Shown one piece after another: positions 43,021 through 52,541 of a DNA stretch of 64,000 nt; position 1 is the stretch's first letter; every line of letters begins with the position of its first letter. The DNA is from Umezawaea sp036375055. GTDB lineage: Bacteria > Actinomycetota > Actinomycetes > Mycobacteriales > Pseudonocardiaceae. Location of the stretch: assembly GCF_036375055.1 (NCBI RefSeq), contig NZ_DASUSQ010000023.1, forward strand, positions 6,965-70,964. Reading direction: 5' to 3'. Under the pieces are notes generated by a model, which saw only the letters and a list, made by a program, of their open reading frames with translations, was not told where the DNA came from and searched no databases. Both the position numbers and the translations under genes were made by a program.

Positions 43021-43027
43021 CTCCCTC

Positions 43028-43049
43028 AGGTACGTCTTGCATCGTACCT
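43028..43049. promoter_or_regulatory. ArsR operator 1
   Basis: AGGTACG (43028-43034), 8-base spacer, CGTACCT (43043-43049): perfect 7-bp arms, eight bases upstream of the ArsR start codon, overlapping its ribosome-binding region. Confidence 0.65.
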
Positions 43050-43068
43050 CAGGGGCGTGCTCTACTCG

Positions 43069-43088
43069 GGTACGAAATCGATCGTACC
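43069..43088. promoter_or_regulatory. ArsR operator 2
   Basis: GGTACG (43069-43074), 8-base spacer, CGTACC (43083-43088). It has the same core and spacer as operator 1, centred 40 bases away, about four helical turns. Confidence 0.65.
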
Positions 43089-43133
43089 TAGGTGGCCGGA
43101 ACCGCGGTCGTCGACGTTCCGAGAGGTCTTGTC

Positions 43134-44285
43134 ATGACGAAGCCCGAGGTGCTGATCGTCGGTGCCGGAATCGCCGGGCCCGCGCTCGCGCACTGGCTCG
43201 CCCGGAACGGATACCGGCCGACCGTCGTCGAGCGTGCCCGGCAGCTGCGCTCCGGGGGCAGCGCGGTCGTCGTGAAGGGGCCCGCGATACCGGTCGCCGA
43301 GCGCATGGGCGTCCTTCCGCGGCTGCGCGACCTCGCCACCCGCAATCGGTCGCTGACCCTGCTGGACCCGGCGGGCGAACGGGTCCTGCGACTCCCCACC
43401 TCCTCGGGAGGGGCGCCGACGGTCGAGGTGACCAGGGCCGACCTGTCCGAGGTGCTGCACCGGTCGGCGCGGGGCGATGCCGAGTTCGTGTTCGACGACA
43501 CGGTCACCGCGCTCGATCAGGACGAGGGCGGGGTCGACGTCACCTTTCAGCGGTCCGCGCCACGGCGTTTCGACCTGGTGGTCGGTGCCGACGGGATGCA
43601 CTCCACCGTACGGCGTCTGGTGTTCGGGCCCGAACGGCAGTTCGTGGGCGACCTGGGTCTCTACGGCGCGACCGTCCCGCTGCGACCCGACGCCATCGAC
43701 GACCCGAGCGAGCTGACGGTGCTGACCGTGCCGAACCGGATGCTGGTCGTCCACCCCTCGCGCACCACGCCGCTGGCGATCTTCACCTTCCGGGCCGCAC
43801 GGCCCGCGCCCCACGACCGCGGGAACACCGCTCTCCACAAGCGGACCGTGGCCGAGGCGTACGCCGGCGTCCGGTGGCGGGCGCCGGAACTCGTGGAGGC
43901 GTACCTCGACCACCCGGCCCCGTTCTTCGACCCGCTGACGACCGTCCGGATGCCCTCGTGGTCCCGCGGACGGGTCGTGCTGCTCGGGGACGCGGCGGCG
44001 GCCACGGCCCTGCTGGGCGACGGGTCCAGCACGGCGGTGGCGGGAGCGCACGCCCTCGCGGAAGAACTCGCCGCCCACCACGGCGACCACGCCCGCGCCT
44101 TCGCCGCCTACGAGTGGCGGCTCCGCCGTGAGGTGCGACCGCGGCAGCGACGCGTCGGCCTGCTGTCCAGGCTCGTGGTGCCCAGCACCCGACCAGGCCT
44201 CGTGGTGCGCAACGCGGTGGGCCGCGCGGTCGGTCGCACGAGCCGGATCACCTCTCGCGACCCCGCGACCGGAAAGGCCGGGTAG
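43134..44285 (+). CDS. FAD-dependent monooxygenase (PHBH/TetX type)
   Basis: A 383-residue flavoprotein. The Rossmann motif is VLIVGAGIAGPALAHWLARN, the DG motif is LVVGADGMHSTVRRLVFG, and the GD motif is VVLLGDAAAATALLGDGSST. The start is ATG 43134, with GAGAGG eight bases upstream. Such enzymes hydroxylate aromatic compounds or inactivate antibiotics such as tetracyclines and rifamycins. Control by the divergent ArsR repressor suggests an inducible detoxification role. Confidence 0.85.
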   Translation: MTKPEVLIVGAGIAGPALAHWLARNGYRPTVVERARQLRSGGSAVVVKGPAIPVAERMGVLPRLRDLATRNRSLTLLDPAGERVLRLPTSSGGAPTVEVTRADLSEVLHRSARGDAEFVFDDTVTALDQDEGGVDVTFQRSAPRRFDLVVGADGMHSTVRRLVFGPERQFVGDLGLYGATVPLRPDAIDDPSELTVLTVPNRMLVVHPSRTTPLAIFTFRAARPAPHDRGNTALHKRTVAEAYAGVRWRAPELVEAYLDHPAPFFDPLTTVRMPSWSRGRVVLLGDAAAATALLGDGSSTAVAGAHALAEELAAHHGDHARAFAAYEWRLRREVRPRQRRVGLLSRLVVPSTRPGLVVRNAVGRAVGRTSRITSRDPATGKAG

Positions 44286-44685
44286 CGGCGGCCGGGTGAG
44301 GAGACCAGGACCTCGGCGGGGACGATCACCGGCCATGGCTCTCACGCAGGCGGCCCGCCGGGGGTGACGGGTCGCACCGGCGCGACGACAGGTGTCGCCC
44401 AGCCGGCCGAGGTGCTGGAGGACGGCCAATCGAGACGTCTGTCTCGTGCGGCGACGGCCGCCCGGACAGCCGGTGACCGCTGCCGGCGTCGGCGCTTCGG
44501 TCCGCCCGAAACCGCAGGTCGGTCAAGTCGCCCCGCCCCGGGGGGACGGGACGCGTCCCCGCCCGGTCCGATGTGGACGGACGGGCGCGCAGTCCGCTGA
44601 GTCGAATGGTCGATTCCGGTCGAGGGGCGTGCGCTGCCACAGTGCCTTCGGTGATTGCACAACTCTTCTGCGCGAAGGAGGAACC
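44286..44685. other. Gap without a recognisable gene
   Basis: About 400 bases between the monooxygenase and the secreted-protein gene. Open frames here are low-complexity and lack ribosome binding sites. I see no clear element. Confidence 0.3.
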
Positions 44686-45099
44686 TTGCGAGCACTCAAG
44701 ACTGCGGCGACGGTCGCGGCCAGCCTGGCGTTGGTCGCGGCGGGCACCGCTCCGGCGACCGCCGCGACGTGGAGGATGGAGAAGGGCCGGCAGGGGGTGT
44801 GCTTGGACCCGGACTTCGGCCATCCGGGTGCCTACTTCATCGGATCCGTGGTGGGCACGTGGTCCAGGACGATCACGACCGGGCTCTCGAACCTGCCGCC
44901 GAACGCGGTCTTCAAGGGCTCGTCCGTGCTCCCTCCCGGCTCGCACGTGAACCCACCCGGCTCCTCGATCATCAACGTCTTCGCCGGTGTGGCGATCGGA
45001 CCGGCGCCCGCGGGGGAGTACCACTCGGAGCTCTGGGCTACCGACGGCAAGCACACCGAGTCGACGCCGATCCGGATCACCTTCCGGGACGGGTGCTGA
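44686..45099 (+). CDS. Small secreted protein of unknown function
   Basis: A 137-residue precursor with a signal peptide (LRALKTAATVAASLALVAAG, cleavage after ATAA). The mature part is a probable beta sandwich with two cysteines (GVCLDPDF near the start, DGC at the very end) that may form a disulfide joining the termini. TTG is the start because AAGGAGGAA lies four bases upstream and no other start gives the signal peptide. Function unknown. Confidence 0.7.
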   Translation: MRALKTAATVAASLALVAAGTAPATAATWRMEKGRQGVCLDPDFGHPGAYFIGSVVGTWSRTITTGLSNLPPNAVFKGSSVLPPGSHVNPPGSSIINVFAGVAIGPAPAGEYHSELWATDGKHTESTPIRITFRDGC

Positions 45100-45104
45100 G
45101 CCTG

Positions 45105-45120
45105 CCCGCGACGACGCGGG
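45105..45120. terminator. Short hairpin between convergent genes
   Basis: CCCGCG, ACGA loop, CGCGGG, five bases after the secreted-protein stop. Short but well placed. Confidence 0.35.
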
Positions 45121-45231
45121 ACCGGTGCGGCGCCGGGTCAGGCAACGAGGACCAGCCGAATCCGGTTCGCCGGTCTTCTCGGCGAGCTGCCGCACCACCT
45201 CGGCGGGCGGCGTTCTCGGCGGGCGCGACGG

Positions 45232-47010
45232 TCAGGCGGTGGCGATCAACTGCGTGGCGGCGAGTTCGGCGTAGACGCGGTCCGTGGCGACGAGCCGCGC
45301 GTGGGTGCCGATGGCGTGGACGCGGCCCGCGTCCATCACGATGATGCGGTCGGCCATGGTCACCGTGGACAGCCGGTGGGCGACGACGAGCACGGTGGTC
45401 GTGCCCGCGACCTCGGCGACGGTGTCCCGCAGCGCGGCTTCGTTGACCGCGTCGAGCTGGGAGGTGACCTCGTCGAGCAGCAGCAGCCGCGGCTCGCGCA
45501 GCAGGGCGCGGGCGATGGCCACGCGCTGGCGTTCGCCGCCGGAGAGCTTGGTGCCGCGGTGTCCGACCTCGCTGTCCAGGCCATCGGGCAGGCGGGCCAC
45601 CATCGCCCCGAGCCTGGTGGTGGCCAGCACCTCCGCGAGTTCGGCCTCGCCGGTGTGCGGCGCGCCGAAGAGCAGGTTCTCGCGCAGGGTGCCCGCCAGC
45701 ACGGGGGCCTCCTGCTCGACGTAGCCGATCGTGGCGCGCAGGTCGGCGAGCGGCAGGTCAGCCAGGTCGGTCCCGTCGAGCAGGATCCGGCCGGAATCGG
45801 GTTCGTAGAAGCGTTCGAGCAGGGAGAACACGGTGGTCTTGCCCGCGCCGGAGGGGCCGACGAAGGCGGTCATGCCGCCCGCCGCCACGTCGAAGGTCAC
45901 GCCGCGGTGCACCTCGGGAAGCTCCGGCCGGTAGCGGAACCGCACCTGTTCGAAGGTGACCGCGGCCGGTGAGGACTCGGCGGGCGCTGGCTCGGCGGGC
46001 GGCGCGTGTGGTTCGGCGGGAAGGGACTCGACCTCCCGGATGCGGGTGACGGCCGCCGCGGCGACCTGGTACTGACCGGCCACGTGCGTCAGCTCCCGCA
46101 ACGGGGGCATCAGGTAGTACAGGTAGAGCAGGAACGCGATCAGGGTGCCGACGTCGATGGCGCCGGAGACGACGCGGCCACCGCCGAAGGCGAGCACCAT
46201 GATGAAGGACAGCTGGAGCGCCAGCCCGCCGGTGCTGCCCGCCACCGCGTGCCACTTGGCGGCCCGCACCCCACCCCGCCACGCCCGCACCGCCGTGGCG
46301 TGGAGCCGGTCGCGCTCGCGCTCCTCGGCGCCGGACGCCTTGATGGTGCGCAGGTTCCCCAGCGCGCGCTCCATCGCCGCGCTCATCGCGCCGACGGACT
46401 CCTGCGTGTGCTCCGCCGCGCGCGCGATGCGCGGCACGACCACGCCGAGCACCACCTGGGCCACGCACAGCACGACCAGGACCACGGCGAGCAGCACGGG
46501 GTCGAGCAGCGCCATCATGGTCGTCGTGGCCAGCAGCGTCAGCACCCCCGTGATCCCGTAGACCACGGACCGGGTGCTCACCTCGCGCAGCAGCGTGGTG
46601 TCGGTGCTGACCCGTGACATCAGGTCGCCCGGCTCGGTGTCGTCCAGGACGGGGATCCGCAGCCGCAGCAGCCGCGACACCAACCGCTTCCGGGCGACCA
46701 GCACCACCGACTCGGCCGTCCGCTCCAGCAGGTACGCGCCGACCGCGCCGACCGCCGCGTGGGCGAGGACCAGCACGCTCATGAGCACCAGCAGGCCGGT
46801 GACGACCCGCTTCGCCGCCAGCTCGGCGATCAGGTCCCGCACCACCAGGGGCAGCGCGAGCCCGGTCGCCGCGGTGGCCGTGCTCAGCAGCCCGCCGAGC
46901 ACCAGGTCCGTCCGAAAAGGACCGACGTACGCGAGCAGCACCCGCCACGGTGGTCGGCCGGACCGCTCACCCGCGGAATTCCGATCGACGGTAGGCCGGA
47001 GGCCCGTCAT
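45232..47010 (-). CDS. ABC transporter, fused permease and ATPase (exporter type)
   Basis: A 592-residue half-transporter with six membrane helices in the first 310 residues and a complete ATPase: Walker A VGPSGAGKTTVFSLLERFYE, Q-loop IGYVEQEAPVLAGT, signature LSGGERQRVAIARALL, Walker B LLLLDEVTSQLDA and switch His VVAHRLSTV. It would act as a homodimer exporting a lipid or a natural product. The ATG overlaps the stop of the carbamoyltransferase by four bases, so the two are coupled and the carbamoylated product is a likely substrate. Confidence 0.85.
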   Translation of the reverse strand: MTGLRPTVDRNSAGERSGRPPWRVLLAYVGPFRTDLVLGGLLSTATAATGLALPLVVRDLIAELAAKRVVTGLLVLMSVLVLAHAAVGAVGAYLLERTAESVVLVARKRLVSRLLRLRIPVLDDTEPGDLMSRVSTDTTLLREVSTRSVVYGITGVLTLLATTTMMALLDPVLLAVVLVVLCVAQVVLGVVVPRIARAAEHTQESVGAMSAAMERALGNLRTIKASGAEERERDRLHATAVRAWRGGVRAAKWHAVAGSTGGLALQLSFIMVLAFGGGRVVSGAIDVGTLIAFLLYLYYLMPPLRELTHVAGQYQVAAAAVTRIREVESLPAEPHAPPAEPAPAESSPAAVTFEQVRFRYRPELPEVHRGVTFDVAAGGMTAFVGPSGAGKTTVFSLLERFYEPDSGRILLDGTDLADLPLADLRATIGYVEQEAPVLAGTLRENLLFGAPHTGEAELAEVLATTRLGAMVARLPDGLDSEVGHRGTKLSGGERQRVAIARALLREPRLLLLDEVTSQLDAVNEAALRDTVAEVAGTTTVLVVAHRLSTVTMADRIIVMDAGRVHAIGTHARLVATDRVYAELAATQLIATA

Positions 47011-48725
47011 CGAACCGGGGGGTGAGGCTTCGTCACGAGGTGGTCCTCCAGGACGAGCGCGTCCAACGGCATCGCCAGGAACGCCGCCACCGCGTCGGCC
47101 GGGGTTTCGACCAGCGGTTCGTCGCGCCGGTTGAAGGACGTGTTGAGCAGCACCGGAACCCCTGTCCGGTCGGCGAAGCGGCACAGGAGCCGGTGGCAGA
47201 CCTCGTCCTGCTCCCGGCTCACGGTCTGGACCCGAGCGGTGCCGTCGACGTGGGTCACGGCGGGGATGACCGCCCGTTTGGCGGGGCGGACCGGGACCGC
47301 GAACGTCATGAACGGGCTGGGGTGGTCCAGTTCGAAGTACTCGCCCGCGCGGTCCTCGACCACCACCGGGGCCAGCGGGCGGAACCACTCGCGCTCCTTG
47401 ACGACCGAGTTGACGTGGTCGCGCATGTGCGGCCGTCGCGGATCCGCGAGGATGCTGCGGTGCCCCAACGCCCGCGGGCCGAGCTCCGAGCGTCCCCGGT
47501 ACCAGCCGATGACCTCCCCGCGCTCAAGCCTGCTCACGACCTCGGCGAGCAGGGCGTCCTGGCCCGGCCGCGAGGAACGCAGCCGCGACCGGGCCGCGTC
47601 CAACGCCTGGTCGACCGCCGCCGCCGGGTACCGCGGCCCGTAGTAGGCCGTGTGCATGGTCGTGTCCACCGGCAGCCGACGCCGCTTGACCTCCAGCAGC
47701 ACCTTGCCGATCGCCTGACCGTCGTCTCCCGGCGCGGGCACCACGAAGACCTGGTCGAACCCCGCCTGCCGGGCCACGCGCCCGTTCACCACGCAGTTCA
47801 GCGCCACACCGCCCGCCAGGCAGAGCCGGGTGCACCCGGTCAGGCGGCGAGCCCGTTCGGCCAGGCCCAGCACGATCTCCTCCAGGATCGTCTGCCCGGC
47901 GTAGGCGATGTCCACGTCCGCCCGCGTCACCGCGCGCCGGGCGTCCCCCGGCGGACCACCGCGTGCCGCCACGAACCGCTCCCACAGCGCCTGGTCCTCG
48001 GGCGTCGCGGACTCCCACCCGAAGAACTCCCGGCCCAGGGTGTTGGCCAGCACCGCCCGGACGAAACCGGGGGCGACGCGGTACGTGCCGTCCGCCGTGG
48101 TCCCGGCGAACTCCCGCAGGAGGTCCAGCAGTCGGGACGGCCGACCGTAGGCCGCCAGCGCCATCGTCTTGCCCTCGGCGTAGAGCTCCCGCATGCCCGC
48201 GAGCGCCCCGACGGCGGTGTAGAAGTGGCCGATCGACTCCGCGGCGAACGGACCGGAGGACGGGTTCAGCTCTTCCACCAGCCGCAGGTCCGGCCCGACG
48301 CCGTGCCAGATGGACGTGGTCGCCAGGTGCCCGTCCAGCTCACCCTGCCCGTCCAGCACCAGTACCGCGGCCTCGTCGAAGCCCGACCCGAAGAACGTGC
48401 TCGCGGCGTGGAACAGGTGGTGGTCGCAGGGCTCCAGTCCGAGGGAATTGTCGACGTAGTAGTCGTGTTCGCCGCCGAAAGATCGGGCGTACCCGTCGAT
48501 ACCGCGGAGATGGTGATAGGCCAGACCCGAGTTCCAGTGGTGTTTGTAGCGACCGCCGACCCTTTCCGAGGCGAGGGCGACGATCTCGCCCTCCGCTGAC
48601 AGCAGCGCGACCCCGCCGTCGTGCCACGTGCTCGCGTGACCGTGCACTATCGGGGGCAGCTCGGCTAAATCCCCCACCGCCTCCCCGGAGGACCCGCCCA
48701 CCGCTCCAGTGCCGGGATCCGGCAT
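47007..48725 (-). CDS. NodU/CmcH-family O-carbamoyltransferase
   Basis: A 572-residue enzyme. The YrdC-like N-terminal part is replaced by the kinase-like fold seen in this family: HNSGLAYHHL-type His motifs (GLEPCDHHLFHAASTFFGSG), VLDGQGELDG, LAGGVALNCVVNGRV, and the C-terminal block ELGPRALGHRSILADPR with PVLLNTSFNRRDEPLVETP. These transfer carbamoyl from carbamoyl phosphate, via carbamoyl-adenylate, to a hydroxyl of an antibiotic or Nod factor. ATG 48725 is chosen because GGGGGTG lies six bases upstream. It is coupled to an exporter and divergent from an oxygenase. Confidence 0.85.
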   Translation of the reverse strand: MPDPGTGAVGGSSGEAVGDLAELPPIVHGHASTWHDGGVALLSAEGEIVALASERVGGRYKHHWNSGLAYHHLRGIDGYARSFGGEHDYYVDNSLGLEPCDHHLFHAASTFFGSGFDEAAVLVLDGQGELDGHLATTSIWHGVGPDLRLVEELNPSSGPFAAESIGHFYTAVGALAGMRELYAEGKTMALAAYGRPSRLLDLLREFAGTTADGTYRVAPGFVRAVLANTLGREFFGWESATPEDQALWERFVAARGGPPGDARRAVTRADVDIAYAGQTILEEIVLGLAERARRLTGCTRLCLAGGVALNCVVNGRVARQAGFDQVFVVPAPGDDGQAIGKVLLEVKRRRLPVDTTMHTAYYGPRYPAAAVDQALDAARSRLRSSRPGQDALLAEVVSRLERGEVIGWYRGRSELGPRALGHRSILADPRRPHMRDHVNSVVKEREWFRPLAPVVVEDRAGEYFELDHPSPFMTFAVPVRPAKRAVIPAVTHVDGTARVQTVSREQDEVCHRLLCRFADRTGVPVLLNTSFNRRDEPLVETPADAVAAFLAMPLDALVLEDHLVTKPHPPVR

Positions 48726-48909
48726 GCCGAGCACCCCCAAATGATCAATTCCCGACTCGCGGCCGTCAGCGGAACCTGATTACCTATACCACCCCCGTCA
48801 CGGCTCGGTAGTATTGTTCCGAGGCCCAGATCGACATTCCGCCGGTGATACCGGTACCGACTGCTCCGTCCGGCCTCCACGACTTGCATCGCACGCGGGG
48901 GAGGCTGCG

Positions 48910-49968
48910 GTGGAACTGGTCCCGTTCACGGATTCCACGTCGTTGGTGGGCGATTCGCGCGCGCTGGCCTCCAGGCTCGCCGAGGACGGGTACCTCTGCT
49001 TGCGCGGTCTGCTGCCGGAGCCGGACGTCGCCGCGGTGCGCGACCGCATCCTCGCGCTGGCGCGCGGTGCGGGCTGGCTCCTGCCGTCGACGGGCACCGA
49101 ACTCCCGCTGGCGGACCGGCGCGCGACGGCCTGGTGGCCGGATCCCGGCTACGTCGCCGTGCACGACCGGATGTGGCGCGACCGCGACCTCCACGCCCTG
49201 ATGCACAGCCCCGCGCTCCTCGCCGTGCTGTCCGGCCTGTTCGGCGAGCCGGTCCTGGTCCACCCCCGCAAGGTCCTGCGGGTCGTGCACCCGCGGTGCG
49301 CGACCACGCCCCCGGAGACGGGCTGGCACCAGGACTACCCCGGTATCCAGGGCTCGGAGCGGACGGTCGCCGTCTGGACGCCGCTGGTGCCGGTCGAGCC
49401 GGGGACCGGTGCGCTGACCGTGCTGCCCGGCTCGCACCGCGCGGGGCAGCTCCCGATGCGGCTCAGCAACAACTCGATGGTCGGCTGGGAAGCCGATGCC
49501 GACACCTCCACCGTCCACACCGGACGCCTGGACCCCGGTGACGTGATCGTCTTCACCGCCTTCACGGTGCACAGCGGCAGCGCCAACGAAGGTCCTCGGC
49601 TGAGGATCTCGGTGGACTGCCGCTACCAGCCGGTGAGCGACCCGGTGTGCCCCGGAAGTCTGGAGTTCGACGACGGCAGGACCTGGGACGACGTCTACCG
49701 CACCTGGCCGAGCGGCGGACGGGGCGATCCTCTTTCGCACTACTGGCGCCGACTCCCGATCACCGTCGTCGACTACGACCCCGGCCCGCACAGCGCCCGC
49801 GAGCACGAGGTCATCGCCGCGGCCGAAGCCGGGAACCCCGACGCCCGGCGAGCCCTCCAGGTGATCTCCGTCTACGGCGGCGACCACGCGAGCAGGGAAC
49901 GGGCGACCGCGTTGTTGCGGGAGCCGCCCTTCGGGGCCTCGCGGGTTCCCGTGACCTCGCCCGAATGA
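48910..49968 (+). CDS. Phytanoyl-CoA dioxygenase-like Fe(II)/2-oxoglutarate oxygenase
   Basis: A 352-residue PhyH-family oxygenase. The iron ligands are in TGWHQDYPG (His-x-Asp) and FTVHSGSANEG (distal His), followed by RLRISVDCRY with the 2-oxoglutarate Arg. GTG start with GGGGAGG six bases upstream. It is divergent from the carbamoyltransferase-exporter pair across 184 bases and could hydroxylate the same scaffold before carbamoylation; this is inference from position only. Confidence 0.8.
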   Translation: MELVPFTDSTSLVGDSRALASRLAEDGYLCLRGLLPEPDVAAVRDRILALARGAGWLLPSTGTELPLADRRATAWWPDPGYVAVHDRMWRDRDLHALMHSPALLAVLSGLFGEPVLVHPRKVLRVVHPRCATTPPETGWHQDYPGIQGSERTVAVWTPLVPVEPGTGALTVLPGSHRAGQLPMRLSNNSMVGWEADADTSTVHTGRLDPGDVIVFTAFTVHSGSANEGPRLRISVDCRYQPVSDPVCPGSLEFDDGRTWDDVYRTWPSGGRGDPLSHYWRRLPITVVDYDPGPHSAREHEVIAAAEAGNPDARRALQVISVYGGDHASRERATALLREPPFGASRVPVTSPE

Positions 49969-50034
49969 CCCCGTGCTCGTTCGAGGTCGGTGGTCGTTTC
50001 CCCGCGGGGCACCGGTGCCGCTGGAGGCGCTGGA

Positions 50035-50928
50035 CTACCGGCTGGGCGCTTGACCCCCGGTCGCCGTCTTCTCCCGGCCCGCCGCCCACGACGCCAGCAC
50101 GGCCAGACCGTCCGCGGTCGCCGTGCCGGCTGGCGCGGTGTAGACGTTCAGGAGCAGGCCGGGTTCGGCGGGCACCTCCATGGACTCGACGTCCAGGTCG
50201 AGCCTGCCCACCACCGGGTGGTGCACGCGCTTGAGTCCGGACCGGTGGAGCTGAACGTCCTGGGACGCCCACCGCCGCCGGAACAGGTCACTGCGTGTCG
50301 ACAGTTCACCGACCAGGGCGATCAGCTCCTCGTCGTGCGGATCGCGGCCTGCCTCCGTGCGCAGCTTCGCGGCCACGTCGCGGACGATCCGGTCGTGGTC
50401 GACGAAGAACGCCCGTGCCGCTTCGGGTTCCAGGTACACGAACCGCGCGGTGTTCGCGGGCCGTCGTGCGTCGGCCAGCACCGGTGAGAACAGCGCGCGG
50501 GCGAGGTGGTTCATGGCCAGCACGTCGTACCGGCCGTTGCAGATCCACGCCGGCGCGTCGGTGATGGCGTCGAGCACCCGCCGCAGCGCCGGACGCACGG
50601 CCACGGCCGGTCGCCTGCGGCGTGGAGCGCCGGGCGTCCTGGACCGCCGTGCGAGCTGGAGCAGGTGGTCGCGCTCGGCCTCGTCGAGTCGCAGGGCGGA
50701 GGCCAGCGCGTCGAGCACCCCGTCGGAGGCGCCTGCGAGGCCGCCGCGCTCCATGCGCACGTAGTAGTCGACCGACACCCCCGCCAGGAGGGCCACCTCC
50801 TCGCGACGCAGGCCTTGGACGCGGCGGTGGCCGCCGTAGGCGGGCAGTCCGGCCCGCTCGGGCGTGATGCGCGCGCGACGCGAGCTGAGGAACTCCTTGA
50901 TCTCGGTGCGCAGATCGGTCGTGGCCAC
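50035..50928 (-). CDS. XRE-type regulator with a MmyB-like ligand domain
   Basis: A 297-residue regulator. Residues 25-85 are a helix-turn-helix of the common actinomycete form (HRRVQGLRREEVALLAGVSV; DYYVRMERG), and residues 110-275 are a MmyB-like PAS-type ligand-binding domain (RRVLDAITDAPAWICNGRYD, VLAMNHLARALFSPV). Such regulators typically sit next to the SDR oxidoreductase they control. The SDR gene lies 57 bases upstream on the same strand, so they probably form a two-gene operon. Confidence 0.85.
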   Translation of the reverse strand: MATTDLRTEIKEFLSSRRARITPERAGLPAYGGHRRVQGLRREEVALLAGVSVDYYVRMERGGLAGASDGVLDALASALRLDEAERDHLLQLARRSRTPGAPRRRRPAVAVRPALRRVLDAITDAPAWICNGRYDVLAMNHLARALFSPVLADARRPANTARFVYLEPEAARAFFVDHDRIVRDVAAKLRTEAGRDPHDEELIALVGELSTRSDLFRRRWASQDVQLHRSGLKRVHHPVVGRLDLDVESMEVPAEPGLLLNVYTAPAGTATADGLAVLASWAAGREKTATGGQAPSR

Positions 50929-50985
50929 CCCGTCACCGTAGGCCCTGCCCGCGGGCGGAGGGAGGTTCTGCCGGTACCCCGACGG

Positions 50986-51789
50986 CTAGGTACCCGACGC
51001 GGTCGTGGCGATGCCGCCGTCGACCGGGATGACGGTGCCCGTGAGGTAGGCCCCGGCCCGGCTCGCGAGGAACACGGCGATGCCCGCCATGTCGTCGTCG
51101 CGGCCGATCCGGCGCAGCGGGGCCTTCGCCGCGATCGTGTCGCCGATGGCGTCGAGCGTGGAGGCCATCATCTGCGACGGGAACGGCCCAGGGGCGACCG
51201 CGTTCACCGTGACGTGCTGGGGGCCCAGTTCCCTGGCCAGCACCCTGGTGAGTTGGTGGAGCCCCGCTTTGCTTGCCGCGTAGGAGTAGTTGGGGGACGC
51301 GGCGACGTGGACGGCGGCGATGCTGCCGATGTTGATGATCCGCGCGGGATCGTCGGCGGTGCCTGCCCGGCGCAGTGCGGGCAGCAGCGCCCGCGCCAGC
51401 CAGAACGGCGACTTGAGGTTGAGGTCGATCACGTCGTCCCAGGCCTGGTCCGGGAACGTCTCCAGCGGCTCGCGCCACATCGCTCCCGCGTTGTTGACGA
51501 GGATGTCCAGGCGATCCGAGTCGGCCGTGACGAGATCGGCCAGGCGCAGGCACTCGTCGTGCTTGGACAGGTCGGCGGGGATCGCGCGGACGTCGCCGAA
51601 CTCGGACAGCAGGTGTCGCGCCTCCGCGCACGCGTCCGCCTTGCGTGAGCTGATCACGACGCGGGCGCCCGCCCGCACCAGGCCGCGCGCCACCATCAGC
51701 CCGATACCCCTGGTGCCGCCGGTGACGAGTGCGTACTTCCCACTCAGGTCGAAGAGGTCCGCGTGAGTGGTGAACCGGGTGTCCGTCAT
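50986..51789 (-). CDS. Short-chain dehydrogenase/reductase
   Basis: A 267-residue classical SDR. The cofactor motif is ALVTGGTRGIGLMVARGL, with ILVNNAGAM; the catalytic triad is the Ser in INIGSIAAVHV and YSYAASKAGLH. The substrate is unknown; it resembles gluconate 5-dehydrogenase or carbonyl-reductase-like SDRs. It is transcribed ahead of the MmyB-type regulator gene. Confidence 0.85.
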   Translation of the reverse strand: MTDTRFTTHADLFDLSGKYALVTGGTRGIGLMVARGLVRAGARVVISSRKADACAEARHLLSEFGDVRAIPADLSKHDECLRLADLVTADSDRLDILVNNAGAMWREPLETFPDQAWDDVIDLNLKSPFWLARALLPALRRAGTADDPARIINIGSIAAVHVAASPNYSYAASKAGLHQLTRVLARELGPQHVTVNAVAPGPFPSQMMASTLDAIGDTIAAKAPLRRIGRDDDMAGIAVFLASRAGAYLTGTVIPVDGGIATTASGT

Positions 51790-52004
51790 CGGTCTTCGTC
51801 TCTTCTGTCGTGGAAGCCCGCACCGACGCGGTGCGGGCTGGGTTGCCTCGACCAGGTTGACCGGCGTCCTGCGCGTCTGGGAGCCCCTGGTGGTACGGGT
51901 ACCGCGAGAGCCCCCTGTCTGGTGTGCGCTGCCGCGACGTCCTCCCGCGCGGTGATCTTCTCGGATGGAACGACCTCGATCTTCCGCGCTCATCGCCTTC
52001 TCCG

Positions 52005-52541
52005 TCATCGGCTCTGGTTGTGTGGTCGGACGATGTGCTGTTTCCCACCGGGGAACACCAGCGGGTGCTCCCCGACACCCGACGGCCAGGTCCACAGGGT
52101 GGGCTCAGCGGTTGGACGGAGCAGGTGGTGGATCGTTGGTTCGCGCATCGGCGCGAATTCGACAGCGGACAACCGACGGACCGCTTCGTGGATCGGCGTC
52201 CAGGCGACCTCCCGCACCACGCCGTCCGGATCGGCGGGCTTCAGGTCACCGGGCGGAGCGGTGGTCGTGAAGGTCAGCGCCGTCCAGAGGTCGGCCCGTC
52301 TACCTGCCGCCACCTCGTACTGGGCCACGCAGGACAACCGCCAGGGGGCGGCGATCGTCAGCCCGGTCTCCTCCGCGACCTCGCGTGCCAACGCCTCGTG
52401 CGCGAACTCGCCCTGTTCGACGACTCCGCCGGGCACCGCCCAGTACGGGGTGGGATCGTCTCGTCCCTGCTGCCGCACGAGCAGCACGTCCCCTTCGCGG
52501 ACGATCAACGCGGCTACCACGAGCTTGGACGTAGCTGCCAT
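52005..52541 (-). CDS. Nudix hydrolase
   Basis: A 178-residue Nudix protein. The Nudix box GGVVEQGEFAHEALAREVAE followed by ETGL is complete, with the catalytic Glu residues of REVAEETGL. Members hydrolyse nucleoside diphosphates linked to other groups; the substrate cannot be read from sequence. The C-terminal 30 residues (TLWTWPSGVGEHPLVFPG) are extra and unassigned. A longer start upstream is possible because the GGAG before this ATG is too close to be a good ribosome binding site. Confidence 0.75.
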   Translation of the reverse strand: MAATSKLVVAALIVREGDVLLVRQQGRDDPTPYWAVPGGVVEQGEFAHEALAREVAEETGLTIAAPWRLSCVAQYEVAAGRRADLWTALTFTTTAPPGDLKPADPDGVVREVAWTPIHEAVRRLSAVEFAPMREPTIHHLLRPTAEPTLWTWPSGVGEHPLVFPGGKQHIVRPHNQSR

